From Dipylidium caninum (lineage: Eukaryota > Platyhelminthes > Cestoda > Cyclophyllidea > Dipylidiidae), in NCBI GenBank assembly GCA_017562135.1, contig QEYB01000180.1:496001-560000 (forward strand): DNA of 64,000 bases, given 5' to 3'. The notes under the pieces were generated by a model, which was not told where the DNA came from, did no database searches, and saw nothing but the letters and a program-made list of their open reading frames with translations. The translations under genes were made by a program, and so were the position numbers. Of this stretch, positions 23,011 to 35,600 are shown in pieces; position 1 is the stretch's first letter; each line of letters opens with the position of its first letter.

Positions 23011-23656
23011 ATTTGTTTATTAGCCGCGCTGATTTGTGAGCGTAACTCGACCCGTATCAGGTTTACGGGAATATTCTCACAAAAGCCGCTATTATTTTGG
23101 CCTTGAAAATCAATTTGAACAATTCCCAACAAAAGAGCAGTAAGGACGCTATTTTCAGAACCAATCTATAAAGTAATAAAAGTTTTATTGTACCGTAGAT
23201 TTAGGTTTTTAACATTTTATAGTTATTATTTTGTGCCGCATGAAGCATTTTGAATTTGAGCATAGGTTCCGAAAAATTGCGCAAGCACATTTTGGTTTGT
23301 AAAATATCCTACCAGTTATTGTGTCTGGATATTTTTATTCTTACGGTCGTGACTTGGAATTCTCTGTAATTGTTCGTAATCTGGCACAGCTCCTTCCATA
23401 ATTTAACATTTTGTCAAAATTACGGAATTTTTGTTATTTATTCTTATATTTACTGCAATCCGCTTTATGGCCAGGAAACCAATCGTATTGGGAAACCCAA
23501 TCATTTAATGGTCTTGTGAGCAATAGATTTCGATTTTATCATCCAACCTGTTTCCTATCACCTGAAAAATAACCGCCGTACATGCCGACGTTCTCGGATT
23601 TTATGTCATCTTGTGTGATGTAACAGCCTGTGACCATCAAATTGTTTTTCTGTTTT
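23011..23656. promoter_or_regulatory. Short divergent intergenic region (tetraspanin / INPP5F)
   Basis: 646 bases between the start codons of two divergent genes. It must contain both transcription start regions; no specific motif is assigned. Confidence 0.4.
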
Positions 23657-26600
23657 ATGGAAGAAAGTGTGGAAGTTTTCCAAACTCATGATTTATACGT
23701 TTTTGTAAAGAATCCTTGCGCCCTGTTTATAGATCGAAAAAATGGATCTGTTACTTTTAAACGCGGTGAGCTACAAATCTTTTCTTAGCATATTACCCAT
23801 CCTTCGCTGCCTCCCTTGCTGAACATGTGTCTTCTTGCCTTATTCTAATTTGTTAACGCAAGATCTAGGTGGGGGTATTTCATGTGTTAGATTCTCTTGG
23901 ATATAAAATCTTTCAGTGTCTTCCTCAAATTGCATTTCTGTCCCTTTTTTTGGTTTTTGTAACATTAGGTCCTTCAACGCCGTTGTACAAGTTACTGGTA
24001 CAATCTTATGTATAGATTCCATTTTACTCTCCGTATTTTGATCCATACTCTTAATGTGGTTGGCATGCTAATGCTATCCCCTTTTCGGTTGTATTAATTG
24101 CTAAGGGAATCACTTCATTTTCTTGAACTTGGAATAAATCCTACTTGATTATTTTTACCCCCTCTTAAGTGATGGGTTTTTCCAAAATTCTTTTTTGAGG
24201 TGTTTCATTTGTCCATCTAACATAAATTTTCGTCTTATTTCTCAACTCATTGTCCACAAACTTTTTGGGGATGCTCGGTGAGCGATCAAATCACTTTTTT
24301 TAGTAGTTCCGCATTATTTAACGATTCCTTATTAATTTTATAATAAGCCTTAATTATTGTGTAAATTAGACGCTAGCGTTTAACAACCGCCATTTTACGA
24401 TATAATCTACGCATTATTTTTCAAAGCCCTCTTCAAAGTTACCGTTGTGCTGATTCATTGCGATGCAACTTGGTTCCACTTCTTAGCTTCCTCCGCACCC
24501 TTGAAGTTTCTTGGTCCTTCAACTCCTTGATCATTTTAACTACATCTTTCCTATCGTTTTTGTATATTGTCCCTAAATTATTAGTTTCATGCGTCCTGAG
24601 TTACGATTAAGAAATATTTTAGCTCAAAACGCCTTTTAATTTCTATTTTAGTCTCAAAATTTCATCAAATCCCTGATGCACTCAGCCTTGGTTGCGTTGA
24701 GGGCATTCTCGGGAAGTTTCAGTGCGAACCGAGTATGTTACATTTCGTTTAATTTTATTTCTCTACATCATCTTTGAATAACCGCAGAACTTGCGATTCT
24801 CTTTTAACATTCATCAAAAACCACATTCGCGCTACCATAACTTGTACCTACCGGTTTTCATAAATTTCTATTACTTTTTCTTTTTTAGTCTTTTAGGTCT
24901 AAGTTTGTTGTCTATTTGCTATTGTATGCTTATTATGGTCATATAATCTTGTCTTTATGATCAGTGCTTGGACGGTTTTCTAAACCTCATTTTAGTGTTA
25001 ACTTGTAGTGAGTAATGATTTACAGCATCATTATCTTAGGTCTGATATGTTTGCATCGCTTTCCTCTCAGCTTATTCCGGTTATGCGTCGTCTTTTTTAT
25101 TTTGAGCCGAAAGAATACGATTCGCTGTCATGTTGTTATTATACTAGTTGATTCCCTTTAACTTCCTTGTCACAGTACTCACGTGTATATCTAAAGTACA
25201 CTGCTCGTAGTCTAAGATTTTGCGCTTAAATTACATGCACAGGGTATGGTATCACGAGCTTTACCGCTGGTGTCTAGTCTCTTTCCTTTTAGGTGATATA
25301 GCCTATTTGTTACTTGTAAATGAAAGTCAATTTGTGTGCTCCCTTCACGATGGAATAGAAGTTAGACGAATCTCGAAAATCTCAGTTCTCCCCATTTCAT
25401 CCTCCCCCTTGCCAAAATCATTCCAAATAAATGTGAGTATTTATTTTACCTCAGGTAATCGTATAGTCCTTTCTTTGGTTCACGTTATGTTCGCCTTATC
25501 ATTAAATTTTATTCCCGATCAACTGTTACATCTTATCTACCGCTCATAAATTCCTGTTTCCCTATCAACCTCTCTGACAGTACACATTTAAACCCATTGT
25601 TCGGCTAAATAACCTGCTTTTAATCTTTAAATTCATCTCCCCCTTCAAAAGATTCCACGAAATAGAAAGGAGCCGGTATCGACAGCTGACCAACTACCAT
25701 ACCATAAGCAACTGGCCATTGTGCAAGCCGTTCAAAATACTATCAAGGCTGCCTCTGATATTATTAACTTCAAACAGGTCAGATTTTGTTCCACTTTCTA
25801 GTGATAGTTTTGTATCCTCAGCCTAAACTTGTGGCCTGTCCATTTTCATTACATTTTCTAAAGTCTTTTTTATTCTTCAACAATTCTACGTTTCTTATGG
25901 TACTTCCGAAATCACTGCAATGGGAAGTTTCGTGTAAAAGCTTTAGCTAAATAGTTAATCTAAAAGTCTAATGCATTGTTCTCACTTTTTCTAATTTATT
26001 CATGAGAAGAAAATTTCTCAAGTCGTCTGAATGTGAATGGTGGTAATTCACTTCATTACGATCTTTTAGAAAGCGAAAAGAAGTAAACGCTTCGATGCGC
26101 GTATTTTGGAAGTAAGTGAAAAACTTTACCTCAGTTTATGCTTATTTATCATGTTTTGCTTAGATATGCATTTTATTTCAACCAGAGACAATTTAAATGG
26201 GCTCTTCCCTCCCCCCCCCCTCACACAATTCATTTACACTCACCTTTTAAAAATCATCGAACCATTGAATAACGCCGGACAGATGGTCTTACTCTGCCAA
26301 TCTTACCGTAGGAGTTGGAGAAACTATTCGAGGGCGAATCGGACCAGTTTTACTTCTCTAATCGAGGGGGTGATTTGACACTCTGGACGCAGCGACGGGA
26401 ATGTCGTCGTCTGCAGGGTGATTTATGCGACTGGGGTGACCTGAAGACTTGTCCCCGTACATACTGGCGTCCCGTTTGGTGTCGCTATGATGAATCCTTC
26501 GTGTGGAACCACCGCATTCTCCAGGATTTAGTAGCCTCTGCTCTCCAGTACTTGCACTTGGATGAAGGACTGCCCGAATCCTTTACAACTCCGGAATCTT

Positions 26601-29600
26601 CTTTCATAGCCAACGAGGATGCAGATTTAAAAGAAGATAGAACGATGTCGGCGATTTCCGAGGGGTTGGGTCAACGCACGCAATTAACCGATTGCTTGTG
26701 TGCCCTCGAGTCCATGCTTCCGCCAGTTATTAGTGGATTTGTAAAGCAACAGAAACTGGCTCTGTGTGCTTGGGATGTAGAAGGTCGCACTTGTCCGAAT
26801 GAGGCAGATCCCGTTGCTCTGACTATTATTTCTCGCAGAAGTCAATTTAGAGCTGGTAAGGTCGCGCTAAACACGCAACACTTTTCAGATTTTGTTTTAT
26901 ATTAACGTTATATTTCTAGGCTGTAGGTATCGACGAAGAGGCATAGATGAAAGAGGATACGTAGCGAACTATGTAGAAACAGAGCAGGTATTTTCTTTCC
27001 AATGCCCTTTATAGGTGTTTTCTCGATCTTCAAATGAGAGATGTCCTCAAGTCATTAAATTAATACCTTTTATCCGATTTTCTCAACTGTTCTTAAATGC
27101 CGAACTTCTTTTCGACGGTCTGTCTGACCGCTGCCATGACAAATGCGGTTGATATTCTTCTCCCGTTGACAGGTGCTGGAGGTGCCCAGTGACGTGAGCG
27201 TCCACGTCCTATCCTTCCTTCAGATTCGTGGCTCCGTACCGGTCTTCTGGACCCAGACAGGCATAAAGTATAAACCTCCGATTCAACTGCATAAAAGTAT
27301 GAACACTGCTTAATGTCTCCTTTCCTTTAAAGAAGTTTTGGTAATGCCATTTCAGACGTAGCCCCGTACTTATCTTATAATCCCATATAAAGTAGCAAAT
27401 CTGTGCCGAGTTTTGCATTTGTCATTTCCCTTTCAACGAAACGTTCTTATAGTCGGTTGATTTTCATTTGTCCATTTGCTTAAAATCATGTGGTTCTATG
27501 AATTTCGGTCCCAAATTTTTCCATTATACGGTAAGCAGTTAGAAGGACTATGTTGAGCACCTCGTGAGATTCGTGCTGGTTGAAGTCATGCTTGTCTGTC
27601 TCCTCGAGGTCTATCGGAAAATCGCGAGGCATTCCTCCTGCACATTGAACGTCCTCTACGGGAAATTCGACCATTTGGTTGTGGTGAATCTGGTTGAGAC
27701 CGCGCCAGGTCGTCAGGAAAGTAAAATGGCCGAAGCGTATGTGCGGCAGCTTCTGCTTTTTAACAGCTCTAAAGTCACTTACGTAGGTTTCGACTTCCAC
27801 GCATACTGGTAAGTTATTCAGACTCTGTAATTTCATTGTTCTCCCTTTTTTTCTCTCAAATCCTCAAGTCAGTCCCATTGTAAGGCAGACTGAAAGGAAA
27901 ACGAGCTTTCTGTAACGCTTATGTTTTTTCGTGCGAAAAACTAAGTATTTTTGCTAGATTTATGTTCTCGAGAGCTCACCAATTTGTCTATTGTCTAAAT
28001 TGATTGTCTCGTCTGCGGAAATCATAAAATCCCTTTGGAAAACTAGGTATTTTTCTTACTTTGCACAGACAGTCAGCTTTATTAATGTGTATCAAAATTT
28101 CATTCTTACTTGGGGGCTCAAGTGTTAAGATCTTCATCCCTCGCACTCGTAGATACCGCCTTCGTTCATCGCAAATATTCTCTTAATATGTTTTGGGTCA
28201 TTTAAATTTCTCTTTAGCAAAGGTCTTCGGTTTGGAAATGTTTCAATTCTTTTGGAAGGAGTCAAAGATATCATTCGTGACATGAAATACTGCTGGTAAG
28301 TTTCTCCAGTGACTAAAATGCAATTTATTCTGTGGCAAATTTCAAATGTGTCTAACTACTTTTCAAGACGCCCCTCTGTCCCGCCTGTTTTCCCTTATAG
28401 GCTCCACAGGGACTACTTTATGTGCAGACAGGAGAGTGTGTTTAGAGTCAATTGTGTGGACTGTCTGGACCGGACAAACCTTGTGCAGAGCGTGTTTGCA
28501 ACTGCTGTGACAGAAATGCAGGTGTGGCTCGTGTTTTTGCGCAATTTTTGCTTAAGTCCTCAATAGGTTTGTCTTTTCTCTTTTTGATGCCCCATTACGT
28601 CAAATATACTGCATTGCCATAGGTGCATTAGTAAGTTTACGCTTTCAACCTGTTTAGAGTAATTTACTCTGGCGGATGAGGACATTCTTGTATGCCATAT
28701 GCTTCGTTTTCTTGACTTTTAAGTCGGTTTCTGCTTTTCAATCTCCCGCTTCTGAGCAATATATATTTTTTGTGCGTGGATGGGTCACCCCATGAGTTTG
28801 CCATACCTAGAGCCAGACAGTTGCCAAATGGTCCTCCAATACTAAGAGCGATTTCTAATTTTTTTTATACGTTTCTCTCTCTCTCCCACCACTCCTATCC
28901 ACACACATTTTGATTATGCCTATCAAATGGATCTCCACTAGATTTGAATCATGAAGCAGGCGCGTATTGCTGTGCGATTTCATTTAGCATTCGGCATTCC
29001 TGTCTGGTTCTGCACGCCTCGAGGGGGCTAACTAAGATGCACTTAATTTGGAGAAACCCTATTTGCCTTTCCTATTAGTGTTCAAGGTTTTTAAACATGT
29101 TCCTTCTTTGTCATTTTGAGTGGTTGTTTCTCGAATTCGACTGATTGGCTGGCTGTCGTTAGCATGTGTATGAATAGGGGAAATTCACTAGCAGTAAAAT
29201 GTACACTTTCTTGCCTTTGACACCCAGTTGCGTAAATTGGGTCGCCTACCACCGGATGTGGATTTGCCTGTGGAGTTTTCGCGGGCCTTGCAAATGGTTT
29301 GGGCGGACAATGGCGACGCTCTCTCGCGCCATTACACGGGCACCGCCGCCATGAAGGTCGGCCTCACACCCTTTATGCTTTCGCCTTGGCCTTCATCCAT
29401 GAATGAGTTGCCACTTTATAATGTTTCCCGCTATTCTTTATCAGGGTGACTATACACGAACTGGTTTCCGAACAGTGAATGGTTTAATGAAAGACGGCGT
29501 TTCGTCGATGAGCAGGTAAGTGTTTGCCATCCTTTGAAAACTTTGGCATTCTTTGATGTAATTTTGCCTACGAGTAACCTTATTAACAACAGAACAAACA

Positions 29601-32600
29601 TTCCCGAGAAGTTGTTTGGTCTCCTTAGCCCTCTTGCTAAGAATCTTGCCTGGAGCCGTCTGCCTTAAGAGACGCCAAAATTGAGGTAGATTCCTTTATG
29701 TGAAGCGTAGCGACCGTATTGGTCGCATTTTTTGATCGTTAGCGTATAAATAGCCTATTCAAGAACTTCCTCCGGAGGGATTTTGCAGTTTAACACGCTT
29801 CCCGGTATTTTTGGATCGAAAATGAAAACCAAATGCCCGAAGGGTTTGCTTTTCGGGTGCATATTTTCGCATTCATACCGGATGTGTGTGCGTTTAAACG
29901 GATACGTTTCAGTCGCTGGTTGAAGTACACATTGGAATAGTATGGAAGTGTGATCCCTCCTCATCTGGCATTTTATATTTACTTACTTGCGATTATGAAC
30001 GACCACTTTGATTGGTCACAACAATTTTAATGCGTTCCCCCCTCCCTCTATTTCATTTCACATCCACTTATAATATCCTCTTGGGATTTTGAATTTATTA
30101 AACACATACTGTAAATTTGTCAACCTTAATAAAACTGAAAAGGAATTAAGTTTCCTGTTGGTCCTTATGCGTATGGCAGCACTTCTGTCTTTTAGACCTG
30201 GTCAATGCGTCAAATTGTAAATGTGCGCGAGTCGAGAGCACATAGAGGACATGTCGTTTTGTGGTTTGCGGAGGATTTAGTTTCCATTCTTTTGACTTTA
30301 TTCTCCTCCTTAAATTTTTACATGACGGCGTCGTAGCGTTGACAGGCGTTGGCAGACTCGGTCTTCCTCAACTGCATGCCACTGGCGCCATTAGCACTCG
30401 CTCTTAGGTGTTCGTGCTGTTCTCTATTTTCTCCAATTTTAGCAATGTTTCACTCCCTGCTAAAGGTACTACCAGCGCTTCGGGGAAATTAAACGCCAGG
30501 CCGCCATTGACTTCCTTCTCGGTCATACGAACAGTCCTGAACTGCGCTTCCTCCGGAATTGCAGCGCCTCAGACGAGTCTGTTCAGACAGTAAGCACGCC
30601 CTCTCTCCTTCACTTAGTCCTACACGTCTCTCTCCTGTGACCCGGTTGCTGCGTCCTCATCATTTCGGCGTCCCTCACAGGAGCTGGCATCGAGCGATTG
30701 GCAAACATCCGTTTTATCCTTTATGTGGCTTAAATGGCGATAATTTACTATAACCTCCATAAATATTTCAATTAAGTACTATGGGTTAGTTAAGCTCGGG
30801 ATTTCAAATAACGCTTTACCGACTTATTTTCAGTCCCCTCATCGTTTGACTGCATTTTTTTGCGTATAATGAGGAGGAGCTATTTTTCATTCCTTAAATT
30901 ACTTAATTCCCCTATAGTCTCATTACACCGACGCTACTAAACCCCTGATTTATATGTTCAAATAGCAAAAGTTAGAATTCGTCTTGACCTCCCTGGAGAG
31001 GTTTCAAATTTATTACTTTTCTTTTCAGCTCTCAAACATCGAAGCATCCTCCTTTCTAGCCGTTGTTCGATCATCCTGCATCCAGAGTGATGAGTATTCG
31101 TTCTTCGAGTTCGTTGTCTCCAGTACGGTCTGGTAAGTAACTTTATTACAGTGAACTTAAAGATTTTTGCTCTTCTTTATCCCATCATCTACATTATTCC
31201 CACTTCTTTTGAAAAATCTCCCCAACATTAGACTCTTGTGCCATACACACATTACTACTTTTACGAGGATGTTCGACATTGACAACCCTCAGACAAATTT
31301 AGTTTAAATTTTTTCGCACCTTCGAATAGCCATTAATTAGTAACTTTTATCCTCATACCAAATGGTTTCGGGCCTCACAAGTTGGAAAACTGAATGGTTT
31401 TGGTCACATAATTCTATTTCCCCGTGGTCTTCCTCTCGTCTGTGCTGCCGCTAGCAGCTACTTTGTCTTCTCTTCATTAACTGCCACTTCTGAAATTCAA
31501 GCGAAAGGCGAAGAAATCCACGCGGAAGAAGGTAAAGCGATGATGACCTTCCGCTTTTTATCTTCTCTCTGGTTAACTTTTGTACTGAGCGCTTTGTTCT
31601 GTGCCTAATAGCGCATTTAAGTTTCTGTTTAAAACTGCGCTTCGGCTTGTTGTTCAGTCATTGTACAATTTAACTCCTTTTTCGCATAGGCCAGCGTCAA
31701 CCTTGTTTTATCAGGCGTGGAATTTAACCTCCAAATAGTAGTACTTTAATTAGCATCGCGGGTGTTCATTCTTCTGCATCATGTTTTTAAGTGGAACAAA
31801 GCACTTTTTACGGAAAAAGGCCTCATGTATTTTATGCCTCGCCTTTCACGCCTGGTTGGTTGGTGTGCTTTGGAAAGTATTGCACATTTCCCCTTCGTCG
31901 GGCCCCATTTGGCGAGCACACTTTGTCGTCGCTGCTGTGCCCGCGACTCACGCATCTCTCACTGAGCCGTTTAACACTTTCACCAATCAACGCCCCAGTG
32001 GAGACGCGTTACTGGCTGCTTTGTGCCTCTCCCTTCAGGCAGCCGAGACGCGCAGAAGTCAGGGCCTTAGGAATGCTGACCAGTAAATACCTTCACATAG
32101 TCAGGTGAGACTCTTTTGCTTTTTTCTATATGATGTATGTTCCTCGACCTGTTTATACTTCTGACGCTCAAAACATGACTTTATCCATGTAGGATATTCC
32201 TATAACTTTTCGGAGCGGATTTAAGGAGGCGAAAAGCGTGCCTTACATAAGTTGGATTGATCTTTCTTACCCAACTGACAACGTGGGATACTATTAGTTC
32301 CTGGGACACATAGACACTCAGGGACCACTTGCGTGCATCCTAGCTCTCGTGCGTGTCTCCATTATCGCGTGAAATAAGCCCCTCCGATTTAGTACGCCTT
32401 CGTCTGGTCATACACGGTACTTTGTTGTGCCTTGAAAACGTAACTTTTTTGAGTTTAACAAGTTTTTCGCTTACGTAATTTGGATTGATTCCCAACCAGT
32501 TGTGTCGTGTGACCCTAGGTTTGTGCTGTTTGGGATGGGGGTAGCTTGGAACACCATCCTCCGGCTTCTGAATGCTGTTAATCGCTTCTAGGCATTCCTG

Positions 32601-35600
32601 TCCTGTAGATTCGTTGATGATCCGGGCCCGGCCAACAGGCTCACCTTCGCATCCCCATTCGCTCGATTACGCACGTTGCTCTAGGTGAGTGGAGGCTTCT
32701 GACATGTGCGCTCATGCTGTAACCTGGTTCCCCCCTTCCCCCTCCCCACCCCCTCCTCCCCTCCCAAAAATACTCTTTTTCGAGTTTTGCGTCGCTGATC
32801 AAACCTCTCTTTGCTCGTCAGCAATTACCGACAATTATGAATTTGTCAAAATAAGTGGGTTGCAGTTATTGGGGTTTTCTTTTGTGCTCAACTATTGTTA
32901 CGTTTTCATCGGCTTGAGTTGAATTTGGACTTTTTCGCATAGAGCCGCTTTCTACCCTTATACTGACAGATTCTTTTGTGAGCGGATTTCCCCAATTTTT
33001 GCGGTACAGTGTCTTGGTGATGGGTCTATTCGTCGCATCGCGCGAACTACGTAATAAACTCTGCATTAATAGTTAGGGGGTGATAAAGCACAGAATGTAG
33101 AACACAGCACCTTAATTTCTTCCTTTATACTTACTTTGTCCCCTTGTAGACACCGAATTCGTTCTCTTCAAGCAGGCCTCTCCTGTTCTACATATTCACT
33201 TTACCGCTGCGCTTCCAACTTCCCATCGGCACGCTAAGTCTCAGCAAAAAGTCGCTCCGAAGGAAGTAGGTTGATCAAATGGAATATACTAACAATATGT
33301 CCTTTTGCCTTTCTCACTCCACTCCCCTAGGTCCTCTTGATTTCGGGGAATTCTTTTTTGTCGTGCCATAAGGATGTTTTAGATTCTCTTCACTTGCGGC
33401 TAGCTTGTCCTTTCACGTCATACGTAGGATGTTTCGTGTATTACCTTGTTATCCTGTTATATTTCTGACGGCTGGAGTCTCACTCTCTAACCAATTCTTA
33501 GTAGATCATTTAGGTGTCTGTAAACGTCCACGACTCCTAGTTCTTTACGTCTCGATAATAGCCCTCCCAATGCGACTAAACTCTTTAATATAGTCCTCCG
33601 GTACCTAAGTCTACTTATCGAAAAACGCCTTATAAAAAAGGCATTATTTGAAGACACTTGACGACAGTGTTCTTTTCGCTTCAGACAAACGAGTCGGGCT
33701 CCGGTGACGAGGCAAGCTGGGAGAGTGCGGTGTCGTCCCCATTCACCGCTCCTGGACGTCCTGCTCACCAGCAGGACACAGGAAGTCGGTGCCGTCTAGA
33801 CCTACGTCAACCTCCTTTTCGCCTCTTTAACAACTATCTGATCCCTATTACTAGTGTGGAAGAGGCCACAGACGCTCTTCGTGCCGTAGCCGAATCTATC
33901 ACCGCCCTGCTCCAGTCCTTCGGTTGGTTGACTGCTTTTCTTATTTTTTGCGTCGCAATTCCAACACACACCTTAAAATCTGGTGTTCCAATGTCGTACC
34001 TAATTTCCCTTTCCAGCAAATATTTCTGAAAATAATCTAATTTTAAGACGGAATGCTTGTTGACGTACCTGTCTTCTCCTTCCCTCCCTCCCCTGCCCTC
34101 CCCCCAACCTATACCATTTCGTCTTTTCTTTTCGATTGATGCTCCCCCTCTTTCAAAATCTGGTGGTGATTCTGGTGTCCTTAGGAGTGCCGCAGACCCG
34201 AGTTGCGGAGGTCTCAGTGATCCAACGGCGTTTCGCATTTTCCCCACCGGCGGAATATTCACGTCCACTCGAGCCTGCTGTTTGTGACGCTCTCAAACAG
34301 TACCGTGAGCACCTGCATCCCTTCCTCCTTCCTTTGCGTAGGCCCTGGCGCTACCGAGGTGTGCCTGTGGAAGACACTAACTGCTCACCTCGGCCGATTC
34401 GGCGACTCCGAGTATCCAAACGTCCTAAACCCCACCACTAGTACAGCCATCGCTTATTCTCAGTTCAAAAACGCGCCCGTCTCCATCCCCCCTCAAAAGG
34501 TCAGTAGATGGGGTAAGGGTCGAACGGGGTGCGTTGTAGAGAGGTCAGCGACTTCTGATTTTTGAACAAACGTCAACTTCCATATTCGAAACGGCTTAAT
34601 CTGTAATTCCACCAAGTATCAGGTCTACCGAAAATGTCTGTCCGTTTCTATGGCCACTTCGACACGGAGCACCTGTCTATTTGGCACATGCTTTTAATCG
34701 CCTAATGTATGCGTTACTGCTGTGACAGATTAACTAAAACAAAGTTGATTCACCTTAGTCTTATGCCTGAAGCCGAAGGGGGCTCATGGCTACTTGTGAA
34801 GTTCATTTACTTCACTGCATTTTATACCGATTTGTACTAGGAAGAAATGCTACCGAAGCAGGTGAAAATTTATTGAAAGTGTTTGGCGAAGATAGAGTTC
34901 CTAATTTGGCATGCAGAAGATGGTTCGGAAAATTTGAAACAGGCGATTTCGACTCTTCCGATGATCCACGTCCTGAGTAACCATCTTTGACTGACGACGG
35001 TGTTGTTAAGACCGTGTTGGAGGCAACGTAGGAGAGCGCAAAAAGGCTTACTTCAGCTCATCGAACCATTTCGGACCATATTCGGACGGAGGATAGGATT
35101 GATGTGTGAATTTTCAAGATGGCTGCCACATGAATGGCCCCAGAACACTGTGGATAATCGAGTCGACATGTGCACATCTCTGCTTGCGCGGAACGAAGTC
35201 GAGCTCCTCTCGAACCGGATGAAAAGTGGATCACCCACGAAAAGGGCATATTGTGAATCCGGAGAACAACTGGGTGATTTAAAGACAGCAGTCCGAGGAA
35301 AGAGACTGCCTGTGTTCACCAGGAAGGACATCATTCTGCGTCATGGTAAAGCCAGGCCACATGCTGTTTTGGGGACTCGTCAAAAATTGCGGAATTAGGC
35401 TGGCAAATTCTGCTGAATCTCTTACCTTCCCCAGTCTTAGCATCTACTTCGTCGGTTTATTTGATTTCAAGGGATCTTTGGAAAGTATTTCAAAACTGTC
35501 TCCCTCTCTCACGGATCGCACGGCGCATGATGAACTCTTTTGCATATCCCCAATTTATCTATATTTTCCCTGTAGAAAATCCCCATTCGTCTAAAGGGGA

